From: Aerococcus sanguinicola
GTDB lineage: Bacteria > Bacillota > Bacilli > Lactobacillales > Aerococcaceae
Reading direction: 5' to 3'
NCBI RefSeq assembly: GCF_001543145.1
Contig: NZ_CP014160.1
Location: 1,302,001 to 1,366,000 of the forward strand
DNA: 64,000 bases
Positions 39,651-47,972 of this stretch are shown piece by piece. Position 1 is the stretch's first letter, and every line of letters begins with the position of its first letter. A program made the position numbers and the translations under genes. Below the pieces are notes generated by a model. It ran no database searches. It saw only the letters and a list, made by a program, of their open reading frames with translations, and had not been told where the DNA came from.

Positions 39651-40013
39651 TTAAAGTTTGATCCCCTTATTTCTGAGGTTAGCTAGGCACTCGTCCATAT
39701 AAGCCGCATCGTGTTCGGGAAAGATGGGCTGGCTGATAGGAACTGCTTCTAAATTAGAGTAGGGCGCACACTTCTTGCCCCGATAATTCTTATCTTCCCA
39801 AGCTGGGTCAGGATGGTAGCCCCGAGCCTTCATTTCACCGATAACGAGCTGGTGGTAGGCATAGAGCCGGTAGGGGGAATAGTTAAAAACATAGTCGACC
39901 GTTGCGTGTTTCTTCCCCCAGCCGCCTCCACGCAGTGCAGCACACTCTCGGTGCTGGCCTAGGAGCTGTTGGCGGGGTAAGGCTGGAATCAGGTCCTGGT
40001 GCCAGAGTCGCAT
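39651..40013 (-). CDS. Pyrimidine-dimer glycosylase-type (Pyr_excise/TIGR02328) protein
   Basis: A 120-residue protein beginning MRLWHQDLIPALPRQQLLGQ, the typical opening of the T4 endonuclease V-like Pyr_excise family, followed by GQHRECAALRGGGWGKKH and YSPYRLYAYH. Such enzymes remove UV-induced pyrimidine dimers, but many members are uncharacterised. I set the start at the ATG whose codon ends at 40013, because AAAGGAGGG lies seven bases upstream. A longer frame from 40046 would add 11 residues before that site. It is convergent with the YkvI-like gene and divergent from exoA, another DNA repair gene. Confidence 0.75.
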   Translation of the reverse strand: MRLWHQDLIPALPRQQLLGQHRECAALRGGGWGKKHATVDYVFNYSPYRLYAYHQLVIGEMKARGYHPDPAWEDKNYRGKKCAPYSNLEAVPISQPIFPEHDAAYMDECLANLRNKGIKL

Positions 40014-40128
40014 ATCAAACGCCCTCCTTTGTAAATAGTTTAACATAGTTCTGTTCGAGCTTTAATTAGAAGGGGTGGAGAATTTTATGTTAAACTGGAT
40101 GCACGATTACACGAAGGAGTTATTTTAA

Positions 40129-40959
40129 ATGATGAAATTTATTTCTTGGAATATTGATTCGCTGAATGCAGCACTTACGAGTGATTCGAACCGCGCTCAA
40201 ATGTCCCGGGATGTCTTAGCGACTATCCAGACTTATGAGGCAGATGTTATTGCCATCCAGGAGACCAAGCTATCGAGCAAGGGGCCGACCAAGAAGCACC
40301 AGGAAGCCTTGGCTGACTGGTTCCCCGGTTATCGCTATGCCTGGGTTTCATCGGTTGAACCTGCCCGCAAGTCCTATGCTGGCAATATGGTCCTCTTTAA
40401 GGAAGCTTTAGATCCTATTATTAGCTATCCCGAAATCCAAGCACCGGATACCATGGACCAGGAAGGCCGGCTGATTACCCTAGAATTTGAAGACTTTTAT
40501 TTCAACCAAGTCTATACCCCAAATGCAGGGAATGGCCTTAAACGTCTAGCGGACCGTCAAGTTTGGGACCAAAAATATGCCGACTACCTAGCTAGTTTGG
40601 ATGAAGACAAGCCGGTGATTGCGACGGGAGATTATAATGTCGCCCACCAGGAAATTGACCTGGCCCATCCTGAGAACAACCGACGTTCAGCTGGTTTTAC
40701 AGATGAAGAACGCCAAGGCTTTACGCGCTTGTTAGACCGCGGCTTTACGGATACCTTCCGCTACCTCCATGGCGATGTGGAAGGGGTCTACTCTTGGTGG
40801 GCCCCACGTGTCAAAACCAGTAAAATCAATAATTCTGGTTGGAGGATCGATTACTTCTTGACCAGCGACCGCCTCAAAGACCAGGTCCAAAAATCGGAAA
40901 TGATTCATTCTGGTGACCGTCAGGACCACACGCCAATTTATCTTGAAGTCGACTTATAG
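40129..40959 (+). CDS. exoA: Exodeoxyribonuclease III / AP endonuclease
   Basis: A 276-residue ExoA/Xth-family nuclease that cuts at abasic sites and trims 3' ends in base-excision repair. Motifs in order: SWNIDSL (metal-binding Asn), IQETKL (catalytic Glu), GDYNVAHQEIDL (Asp and Asn), WRIDYFLTS (Asp) and DRQDHTPI (final Asp-His). AAGGAG lies upstream of the tandem ATG ATG at 40129; either codon may serve. A 27-codon gene follows 12 bases after its stop. Confidence 0.93.
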   Translation: MMKFISWNIDSLNAALTSDSNRAQMSRDVLATIQTYEADVIAIQETKLSSKGPTKKHQEALADWFPGYRYAWVSSVEPARKSYAGNMVLFKEALDPIISYPEIQAPDTMDQEGRLITLEFEDFYFNQVYTPNAGNGLKRLADRQVWDQKYADYLASLDEDKPVIATGDYNVAHQEIDLAHPENNRRSAGFTDEERQGFTRLLDRGFTDTFRYLHGDVEGVYSWWAPRVKTSKINNSGWRIDYFLTSDRLKDQVQKSEMIHSGDRQDHTPIYLEVDL

Positions 40960-40971
40960 AAAGGATGCGCC

Positions 40972-41055
40972 ATGCAGAAACGATATCCTAAATTCTTCCT
41001 AGCAGTTTTCATTATCCTCGTTCTCGCGACCATCTTCTGGCTAGCCCGGGGCTAA
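40972..41055 (+). CDS. 27-residue single-pass membrane peptide
   Basis: A short frame with a ribosome site (GAAAGGATG) about eight bases before its ATG. The peptide has a basic start (Gln-Lys-Arg-Tyr-Pro-Lys), then about 18 hydrophobic residues (FFLAVFIILVLATIFWLA) and ends Arg-Gly. This is a clean single transmembrane helix with positive-inside topology. It is downstream of exoA on the same strand and probably in the same transcript. I do not recognise the family. It could be a small membrane regulator, a type I toxin-like peptide, or a chance frame, but the ribosome site and composition argue for translation. Confidence 0.5.
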   Translation: MQKRYPKFFLAVFIILVLATIFWLARG

Positions 41056-41265
41056 GTCATAGACAAGCAAAAAATTAGAGGTTAAGTTTACAGTTATGTT
41101 ACAAAAGAGTGAATTTTCTTTGAATTTCAAAGCGTTTAGTAAGAATTTGTAAAAATTAATAAAGACCTTTAAAAGCTTAGAGCAGGGAAAAGAGGCTGTC
41201 ATCAGCTTTATCCGCATATTATTTAAAAGCCGTCAAGACTTTTTTTGCAACAAAGTGAAATAATT

Positions 41266-41310
41266 TGTAATCTAACTGTTATCCCAATTTGGGGAAAAGA
41301 TGGTTATAAT
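41266..41310 (+). promoter_or_regulatory. WalR box and -10 of the LysM/NlpC-P60 gene
   Basis: TGTAAT (41266-41271), five bases, TGTTAT (41277-41282) fits the WalR consensus TGTWAH-N5-TGTWAH exactly. TATAAT follows at 41305-41310, so the second half-site ends where a -35 would begin. No good -35 is present, as expected for an activated promoter. The rest of 41056-41355 holds only AT-rich leader sequence. Confidence 0.72.
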
Positions 41311-41355
41311 AATAGAGAATTAAATTTTGAGTAAAACTCAGGGGGTAAAATTTAA

Positions 41356-42837
41356 ATGACTAAATTGAAAACTATGGTAGGAACTTCATTAGCAACGACC
41401 ACAGCTTTACTAGCTTTCGCACAGACCGCGTCTGCTGATGAATTATATAAAGTAAATGCCGGCGACACCTTGTCAGCTATTGCAAATAGCTTCGGAACAA
41501 GCGTTGACGCTATTGCTAAAGAAAACAATATTAAAGATGTTAACCATATCTTAGTGGGCCAACAATTCAATATCCCAACTGAAACGGTTAAAATCGACAC
41601 TCAAGCTAGCCAAGCTGCTAGTCAAGCTGCAGATGCTGTTTACCACGTTCAAGCTGGTGACACTTTAAACCAAATCGCAGCTAAGTTCAATACAACGGCT
41701 GACGCTCTCCGTCAATTAAACCAAATCAGCGGGGACCTCATCTTAGTTGGTCAGCAATTAAAGGTTAAGGGTCAAGTTGAAGCGGCTCAAAATACCCAAG
41801 CTGATCAAGCAGAAAATGGTAAAGTACTTGCTGACACAGTAGCTACAGAAGCTCCTGTTGTTGAAAAAGAAGCTCATGTGATTACCATTAACGGCAATAC
41901 CTATACTGTTAAGGCAGGGGATACCCTTCCAGCAATTGCTCAAGCTGCAGGAACTAGCGTTGAAAGCTTGCGTGCCTTGAATGGTTTATCTAGCGACTTT
42001 ATTTACGCTGGCCAAGTTCTTGTACTTTATCCTGAAGTAGAAGAAGCTCCAGCAGAAGAAGCTCCAGCAGCTGCTTACCAAACTGCTCCAGAAGACGCTG
42101 AAGAAATTGTGATCGCTCAACCTGCTAAAGAAGAAGTTGTGGCTCAACCTGCTAATCAAGTAGCTCAAGAAGAAGTAGTTGCCCAACCAGCAAGCCATAA
42201 CCAAGAACAGGCTCAAACTGAAGCTCAAGCAGCTGAAGCCAAGGCCCAAGAAGAAGCCCAAGCAGCCGAAGCTCAACGCCAACAAGAAGCTCAAGCAGCT
42301 GAAGCTCAGCGTCAACAAGAAGCTCAAGCAGCCGAAGCTCAGCGTCAACAAGAAGCTCAAGCAGCCGAAGCTCAACGTCAACAAGAGGCTCAACAAGCTG
42401 AAGCTCAACGTCAACAGGAAGCTGCTCAAGCTCAACAACAACAGCAACAACAAGCCCAACAAAATAAGCAAGGAAACCAAAATGTCGTAGCAACTGCTCG
42501 TCAATACACTGGTGTTCCTTATGTATGGGGCGGTAAGACACCTAACGGCTTTGACTGCTCAGGGTTCACTAACTATGTTTACCGTGAAGCAACTGGCCAA
42601 GACATCGGTGGCTGGACAGTTCCTCAAGAATCAGCTGGTCCAACTATCGCTGTTAGCCAAGCTCAAGCTGGCGACCTTTACTTCTGGGGGAACCATGGTT
42701 CTAGTTACCACGTAGCGCTTGCTACTGACAGCCAAGGGGGCTACATCCACGCACCTGCTCCAGGCCAAACTGTAACAGAATCTAACGTTCAATACTTTGC
42801 ACCAAACTTCGCAGTAAGCATGCAAGCTTATCAATAA
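41356..42837 (+). CDS. Secreted cell-wall hydrolase: three LysM domains and NlpC/P60
   Basis: A 493-residue exported protein. A signal peptide (about 1-27, ending TASA) precedes LysM domains at about 30-74, 95-138 and 182-226, which bind peptidoglycan. A Glu/Ala/Pro-rich region and then an Ala-Glu-Gln-Arg repeat region (about 291-368) follow. The C-terminal NlpC/P60 peptidase domain (about 375-485) has Cys401 (FDCSGF), His452 (YHVAL) and His465 (YIHAP). Such enzymes cut stem peptides in the wall to allow growth and separation. A WalR box upstream and the adjacent walRK genes suggest control by WalRK. Confidence 0.92.
   Translation: MTKLKTMVGTSLATTTALLAFAQTASADELYKVNAGDTLSAIANSFGTSVDAIAKENNIKDVNHILVGQQFNIPTETVKIDTQASQAASQAADAVYHVQAGDTLNQIAAKFNTTADALRQLNQISGDLILVGQQLKVKGQVEAAQNTQADQAENGKVLADTVATEAPVVEKEAHVITINGNTYTVKAGDTLPAIAQAAGTSVESLRALNGLSSDFIYAGQVLVLYPEVEEAPAEEAPAAAYQTAPEDAEEIVIAQPAKEEVVAQPANQVAQEEVVAQPASHNQEQAQTEAQAAEAKAQEEAQAAEAQRQQEAQAAEAQRQQEAQAAEAQRQQEAQAAEAQRQQEAQQAEAQRQQEAAQAQQQQQQQAQQNKQGNQNVVATARQYTGVPYVWGGKTPNGFDCSGFTNYVYREATGQDIGGWTVPQESAGPTIAVSQAQAGDLYFWGNHGSSYHVALATDSQGGYIHAPAPGQTVTESNVQYFAPNFAVSMQAYQ
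42226..42435 (+). repeat. 33-bp tandem repeat coding for Ala-Glu-Ala-Gln-Arg-Gln-Gln units
   Basis: About five near-identical 33-base units encode the 11-residue unit AEAQRQQEAQA, flanked by degenerate copies. The units differ mostly at third codon positions. The region links LysM and catalytic domains and may vary in length between strains. Confidence 0.85.
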
Positions 42838-42847
42838 GATTTGAATC

Positions 42848-42882
42848 AAAAAAGTCGAGACCTACCCCGCTCGACTTTTTTT
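42848..42882 (+). terminator. First terminator after the hydrolase gene
   Basis: AAAAAAGTCGAG and CTCGACTTTTTTT (42848-42859, 42870-42882) form a perfect 12-base stem with a 10-base loop and a T run. Confidence 0.92.
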
Positions 42883-42890
42883 CTATATAT

Positions 42891-42935
42891 AGTCCATCGG
42901 CTGGTGATCTGCCAAGCAAACCGATGGACTTTTTT
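42891..42935 (+). terminator. Second terminator after the hydrolase gene
   Basis: AGTCCATCGG and CCGATGGACT (42891-42900, 42921-42930) pair perfectly around a 20-base loop and are followed by TTTTT. Together with the terminator just upstream it isolates walR transcription. Confidence 0.88.
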
Positions 42936-42976
42936 GTGCTATCATGGGAGGAGAGTCCTTGGCTCCGGGTGAAGAA

Positions 42977-43005
42977 TTGAACTTTAGCTGGGCTCAAGGT
43001 ATAAT
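42977..43005 (+). promoter_or_regulatory. Promoter of the wal operon
   Basis: TTGAAC (42977-42982), an exact 17-base spacer and consensus TATAAT (43000-43005), 59 bases before the walR start. Confidence 0.85.
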
Positions 43006-43064
43006 AGATTAATGAAAAAAGCGCTTGAATCGTCTGTTAATTCATGAATTAAAGGAGTGCAAAC

Positions 43065-43772
43065 ATGAAAAAGGTGTTAATCGTTGATGATGAAAAAGCC
43101 ATATCTGATATCATCAAATATAATTTAGAAAAAGAAGGCTATGAGACCTATGTCGCCTCAGATGGTGAGATGGCTTTGGATTACTTTGAAGAATATGAAC
43201 CAGACTTGATCTTATTAGACCTCATGCTGCCTAAGAAAGATGGGATTGAGGTTTGCCGGGAAATTCGCAAGGAGAGCCAAGTCCCTATCATTATGCTGAC
43301 GGCCAAGAGCGATGAAATTGACAAGGTGCTAGGGCTTGAGATGGGGGCGGATGACTATGTGACCAAACCCTTCTCCAACCGGGAGCTTTCTGCCCGTGTC
43401 AAGGCTAACCTACGTCGTTCAGCTATTGCAGCTGAACCGGAAGCTAAGGAGGAAAAGACCCACAATATTGAAGTAGGTGACTTGGTCATCCACGAAGAGG
43501 CCTATATGGTGTCTAAGAATGGGGAAGATATTGAGTTGACCCACCGTGAATTCGAACTTCTCCACTACTTAGCCCGCCATATTGGTCAAGTGATGACCCG
43601 GGAGCACCTCCTGCAAACTGTTTGGGGCTATGACTATTTCGGGGATGTGCGCACCGTGGATGTGACAGTCCGCCGACTCCGGGAAAAAATTGAAACGTCA
43701 CCTTCCCATCCTGAAATTTTGATGACTAGACGGGGCGTCGGTTACTTCATCCAAGACCTCAACCAGGAGTAA
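43065..43772 (+). CDS. walR: Response regulator WalR (YycF/VicR)
   Basis: A 235-residue OmpR-family regulator that controls peptidoglycan hydrolase and wall homeostasis genes and is usually essential. Phosphoacceptor Asp52 (LLDLMLP), acidic pocket Asp8/Asp9, Thr79 and Lys101 are in place. The winged-helix domain (about 130-232) has [16 protein letters not shown] and [14 protein letters not shown], as in YycF. It is followed three bases later by walK in the conserved wal order. A perfect WalR box lies upstream of the neighbouring hydrolase gene. Confidence 0.96.
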   Translation: MKKVLIVDDEKAISDIIKYNLEKEGYETYVASDGEMALDYFEEYEPDLILLDLMLPKKDGIEVCREIRKESQVPIIMLTAKSDEIDKVLGLEMGADDYVTKPFSNRELSARVKANLRRSAIAAEPEAKEEKTHNIEVGDLVIHEEAYMVSKNGEDIELTHREFELLHYLARHIGQVMTREHLLQTVWGYDYFGDVRTVDVTVRRLREKIETSPSHPEILMTRRGVGYFIQDLNQE

Positions 43773-43775
43773 GCC

Positions 43776-45638
43776 ATGGCGAAGAAAGGCATCCCATTTT
43801 ATAAATCGGTCCTCTTTAAGATTCCGATGATCTTTATCCTTGTGGTGCTCCTCTCGCTCCAAATTATTGGGGCTTATTTTATCAAGCAGCTCGAATCTGA
43901 AATGCTAGCTTCTTTTGATGAGCAGGTTAGTGTGCAGATGAGCTTCTTGGAGGAAAGTGCCCGGCCCATATTGGATGATGACAACTTGGATAACCAGGAG
44001 AAGGCGGACCGTCTAAATACGATCTTTCACCGCTTCAATTCTAATAATATCTTGGAGTCTCAGATTTTGGACCGCAATGGCTTTTTGGTGGCGAGCTCCA
44101 GCCCCAACAGCCAGGCACACTTGGGTCAACGGGTGACCAGGGAGGATATCGACCAGACCCTCTACAATAATACCGCTTCTTCGCGTGAAATTTATGATGC
44201 CGAGCAGAATATCCGGGTCAAACAGTATGTGGCGCCTATCCTATCTTCGGATTCTTCGGGACAATTGGTCGGCGTATTAAATCTGCGGGTCAATATTGAG
44301 AGCGTTTACCGGCAGATTCAAAACATTATTATCATCTATTTGACCTCATCGGCTGTTTCCCTCTTATTTACTATCGTCTTGGCCTTCTTGATTTCAACCG
44401 GGATTACCCGCCCGCTCAAGGCCATGAAGGACCAAGCCGAGAAAATTGCGGATGGGGACTTCAATGGACAAGTTCAGGTTTACAGTGACGATGAAATCGG
44501 TAACCTGGCGGAATCTATCAACTACCTGTCTGTTCGCGTCAAGGAAGCTCAAGAGTCCACTGAGTCGGAGCGTCAGCGTCTGGATTCGGTGCTCAAGCAC
44601 ATGACCGATGGGGTAATGGCAACGGACCGGCGGGGGCGGATTATCCTCACCAACCGTAAGGCCCTGGACTTTATCTCAGCCTCAGAAGAGGAAGTGATGG
44701 GTCACTCCATTATGGAAGTCCTCAAATTACAGGACCGCTATACTTTCCGTGAGCTCTTTGATAGTAATGACGAGATTCTAATCGACATGTCCACCCCTGA
44801 CCAAGAATCGGTGATCAAGGGTGAGTATTCGATCATCCAGCGGGACAGTGGCTTTATCTCTGGCCTAGTCTGGGTTTTGACAGATGTTACCGAACGGGAA
44901 AAGATTGAGCGCGACCGCCGGCAATTTGTTTCCAATGTTTCCCATGAATTGAGGACACCATTGACCAGTGTGCGGTCTTATAGTGAAGCATTGGCAGATG
45001 GGGCGATAGCTGACCAAGACCTGGCGGTAGAATTTCTGGGCGTTATCCAAAACGAAACCGACCGGATGATCCGGATGATTGGCGACCTCCTCCACCTATC
45101 TAATATGGATTCGGGTAAGGAGCAATTGAACTTTGAACTGGTTTCCTTTACGGCCCTGGTCTCCCATGTCCTCGACCGTTTCGATATGATGATGCAGTCT
45201 GGGCAATTTGGGACTGACCGTTCCTTTACCATTGTCCGTGAATTGGCAGGGGATGATTACTTTGTCGAGATTGACCAGGACCGAATGACCCAGGTCATTG
45301 ATAATATTATTAATAATGCCATTAAGTATTCACCGGATGGCGGAACGATTACGGTTCGGCTGATGTCGACCCACAATGAAGTCACCCTCAGTGTCCAGGA
45401 CCAAGGATTGGGCGTGCCACAGAAGAGCATTCCTCATCTTTTTGACCGCTTCTACCGGGTAGATAAGGCCAGGTCCAGGGCCCAAGGTGGGACTGGTCTG
45501 GGCTTAGCCATCGCCAAGGAAGTGATTGAGATGCACCATGGCCGCATTTGGGTCAACAGTATTGAGAATAAGGGGTCGACCCTCTTTGTCAGTCTCCCTT
45601 ATGTTGAATTCTATGGAGAGGATGAGTGGGGCGAATGA
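43776..45638 (+). CDS. walK: Sensor histidine kinase WalK (YycG/VicK)
   Basis: A 620-residue kinase with the full Bacillus-type layout. It has a membrane helix at about 16-37, an extracytoplasmic PAS-like domain, a second helix at about 184-208, HAMP (about 208-260) and cytoplasmic PAS (about 265-370). HisKA follows with SHELRTPL (His390), then the ATPase domain with NIINNAIKYSPDGG, DQGLGVP and GGTGLGLAIAKE. Streptococcal VicK has only one helix, so this is the two-helix type that senses outside signals and is checked by WalH and WalI. Its stop overlaps the walH start. Confidence 0.96.
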   Translation: MAKKGIPFYKSVLFKIPMIFILVVLLSLQIIGAYFIKQLESEMLASFDEQVSVQMSFLEESARPILDDDNLDNQEKADRLNTIFHRFNSNNILESQILDRNGFLVASSSPNSQAHLGQRVTREDIDQTLYNNTASSREIYDAEQNIRVKQYVAPILSSDSSGQLVGVLNLRVNIESVYRQIQNIIIIYLTSSAVSLLFTIVLAFLISTGITRPLKAMKDQAEKIADGDFNGQVQVYSDDEIGNLAESINYLSVRVKEAQESTESERQRLDSVLKHMTDGVMATDRRGRIILTNRKALDFISASEEEVMGHSIMEVLKLQDRYTFRELFDSNDEILIDMSTPDQESVIKGEYSIIQRDSGFISGLVWVLTDVTEREKIERDRRQFVSNVSHELRTPLTSVRSYSEALADGAIADQDLAVEFLGVIQNETDRMIRMIGDLLHLSNMDSGKEQLNFELVSFTALVSHVLDRFDMMMQSGQFGTDRSFTIVRELAGDDYFVEIDQDRMTQVIDNIINNAIKYSPDGGTITVRLMSTHNEVTLSVQDQGLGVPQKSIPHLFDRFYRVDKARSRAQGGTGLGLAIAKEVIEMHHGRIWVNSIENKGSTLFVSLPYVEFYGEDEWGE

Positions 45639-47101
45639 GAAAACATTGGGGACGTTTTGTTAATATCATTTTGATCTTACTCGTTGCCTTTAGCCTCTTA
45701 GCAACTTTTGCTATCTTTAGTCCGACTTTTCGGGTCTTCAATGCCTTCCCAGGCTTTGGACAAAATAAAGACCAAGACCAACAGCAAGTGGCTACTGGGA
45801 CACTCAATGTGACCCAGCCTAGTTCAGCTCCCTTACAGGTTGTCTTCTCGCCTAAGTCCGTGGTGCGTCACACTAAGGAAGAAGGTTATGTGAAATCTTT
45901 CAATCCCGACCTGATTAAGCAGCTGACCCAGCCTCTCTTTGACTTGTCGAAGACCATTGATGCCGGGAAGATTAAAGAAGAGGAGTCGGAAGACCTCCGC
46001 CAAGCCATCGATAAGAAAGATTTTGTGGAATTTGAATTCTCGGATGAAATCCCCATGGCCTTCTTGCTTAAAGGGGCGCCTGAACTCGATAAATCCCACC
46101 GCGATTATGTCTTTGACCGGATTATTATGACAGTCGACGATCCCAAAATTTATTTATTGAGTGAAAAAAACGACAAGGCTTTTACCGTGGAGGCCCAAGA
46201 AGAAGGCCCCATCCAAACCATCCAAGACCAGCTCAACCAGGATAAGTCGACTTTTTATGCCGTCCAACCCTTTGAGTGCCGAGAAGGGCGCATCTATTTA
46301 AGTAAGGAAGCTCAAGAATTGGATATCCTGACTTATATGGTTGAGCGGCAACCGATTAATTTCTACTTGAACAAGCTCTTTCCTTCACCGGAGAATATTC
46401 ATGATTATAGTGATGCTAACTATTCTCGCTATTTTTCCGATGGTAAGAGCCTGCTTTTGGACAATAATACCTTGGAATTGGTCTATGCGAGTGACGGTAG
46501 CGATGGGGAAGCCCTCCAGCAGGATGAAGCCATCCAAGAGAGCTTTAACTTGTTAAAAGACTTCCAACCTGCTTATGATTCTTGGAAGTTTACGGACTTT
46601 AGTGGGCAAAACCAGCAGATCGTCTTCCGTAAATTTATTGCGGGCCTCCCTGTCTTCGGGCCCCACAATGTGTCGAAGATCAAGCTAAAGATCTCTGACC
46701 AGGGCTTACTAGGGCTGAACCTGTCAGCTTTGACTATTCAAACGCCTGTGACGCCCTTGTCGGCACCCGTCCGGCTAATGAGCGGCAAGGATGTCGTTAG
46801 AATACTGGCAGAGAATAACTATTCGACCCAGGAGATTGATATGATCCAACTCGGCTACCGTTGGGTGAGAAGCGATAAGTCCAATGCCCTGGTGGAATTA
46901 GTGCCTAGTTGGCATGTCAAGCTGAAGGGACGCTGGCATATGTTGGATAACTTGGTGGATATGTCCAAGTACAAGGACCTCCAGACCATCCACCTAGACA
47001 CTAAAGAAAATATCAATATGCAGGGACTCACCGATCACAAGGACCGCGAAACTGGCGAAGAATCTGAAGATATTTCGCTTGATCAAGAACAAGAAGATTA
47101 G
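45635..47101 (+). CDS. walH: WalH (YycH), membrane regulator of WalK
   Basis: A 488-residue protein with one N-terminal membrane helix (about 6-31) and a large extracytoplasmic domain, placed between walK and walI like YycH. WalH and WalI form a complex with WalK and dampen (Bacillus) or stimulate (staphylococci) its activity. Sequence is poorly conserved, so the call rests on position, topology and length. ATG 45635 overlaps the walK stop (ATGA). An in-frame GTG at 45626, closer to GGAGAGG, is an alternative start. Confidence 0.85.
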   Translation: MRKHWGRFVNIILILLVAFSLLATFAIFSPTFRVFNAFPGFGQNKDQDQQQVATGTLNVTQPSSAPLQVVFSPKSVVRHTKEEGYVKSFNPDLIKQLTQPLFDLSKTIDAGKIKEEESEDLRQAIDKKDFVEFEFSDEIPMAFLLKGAPELDKSHRDYVFDRIIMTVDDPKIYLLSEKNDKAFTVEAQEEGPIQTIQDQLNQDKSTFYAVQPFECREGRIYLSKEAQELDILTYMVERQPINFYLNKLFPSPENIHDYSDANYSRYFSDGKSLLLDNNTLELVYASDGSDGEALQQDEAIQESFNLLKDFQPAYDSWKFTDFSGQNQQIVFRKFIAGLPVFGPHNVSKIKLKISDQGLLGLNLSALTIQTPVTPLSAPVRLMSGKDVVRILAENNYSTQEIDMIQLGYRWVRSDKSNALVELVPSWHVKLKGRWHMLDNLVDMSKYKDLQTIHLDTKENINMQGLTDHKDRETGEESEDISLDQEQED

Positions 47102-47111
47102 GAGGAAAGTC

Positions 47112-47960
47112 ATGGATTTTAGACGTATACAGTACATACTCATTGTGACTTTCTTAATTTTAGATCTTTTCTTATTGAATATCTTTGTGGGAAAGAATTC
47201 CGTTTACTTTCTCAATGACTATAACCGGTCCACAGCCCCTAGCGTGCAGAAGGAAATGAATCTGGAAGAGCTAACAGAAACCTCGGTGTCAGATGAGACG
47301 GGGGAATTGCCTTTCGTTGCTGGTCAATTAGACTTAGAAGCCTGGCAGGAAGAGGCTGAGAAGTTAACGGACCAGGAAGTGACGGTGGACTCCAAGGGCC
47401 GGCTCTTTAGTAAATTAGACCGGCCTATTCCGGTCGCTAGTCTCCAAAAAGGAACGGCAGAAGATGCCTGGTCTGTCAGTGATTTTAAAGAAGTCAATGA
47501 CTTTAAAGACAGCTCGCAGCTTTTAAATGGTAAGGATTACCAGTTCGCCTATTATAATCCCCGCAAGTCGACCATTACCTACTACCAAGAAGCCTATGAC
47601 GGCCACGGTATTATTGATGGGACTGGGGACTTAATCTTCCACCTTAATGACAAGCAGGAAGTCGACGCCTATGAGCAGAGCTATGCTGGGGAGACCCAAG
47701 TCCAGGGCGAAGACCGCCCCTTAATTTCTGAGAAGCAAGCGATTGAGAACCTCTACCTCAATGATGAGATTCCCAATAAGGCAACGGTAGTTAAGGTTAA
47801 GATTGGCTACCGGACCAGCTTAGCCTTAGACCAGCTTCATATGTACAAACCCATTTGGACCATCTATATCAGACACAGTGATGATGAAATTGAAACAGAA
47901 TATGTGGATGGTATCAATGGGACAATTATTCAACCGCAGACCACCAATACCGGGACCTAG
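47112..47960 (+). CDS. walI: WalI (YycI), membrane regulator of WalK
   Basis: A 282-residue protein with one N-terminal helix (MDFRRIQYILIVTFLILDLF) and an extracytoplasmic YycI domain. AGGAGG, overlapping the walH stop, lies six bases before ATG 47112; the earlier start at 47079 would lie inside walH. It partners with WalH on the outer face to modulate WalK. The C-terminal region has the YycI-like WTIYI, then YVDGINGTII. Confidence 0.88.
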   Translation: MDFRRIQYILIVTFLILDLFLLNIFVGKNSVYFLNDYNRSTAPSVQKEMNLEELTETSVSDETGELPFVAGQLDLEAWQEEAEKLTDQEVTVDSKGRLFSKLDRPIPVASLQKGTAEDAWSVSDFKEVNDFKDSSQLLNGKDYQFAYYNPRKSTITYYQEAYDGHGIIDGTGDLIFHLNDKQEVDAYEQSYAGETQVQGEDRPLISEKQAIENLYLNDEIPNKATVVKVKIGYRTSLALDQLHMYKPIWTIYIRHSDDEIETEYVDGINGTIIQPQTTNTGT

Positions 47961-47972
47961 GAAGGAGCAGCC

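Noticed and set aside
41986..42504. 172-codon minus-strand frame rich in Leu and Ser
   Set aside because: It is the antisense reading of the Gln/Ala repeat region of the LysM/NlpC-P60 gene, an expected artefact of such repeats.
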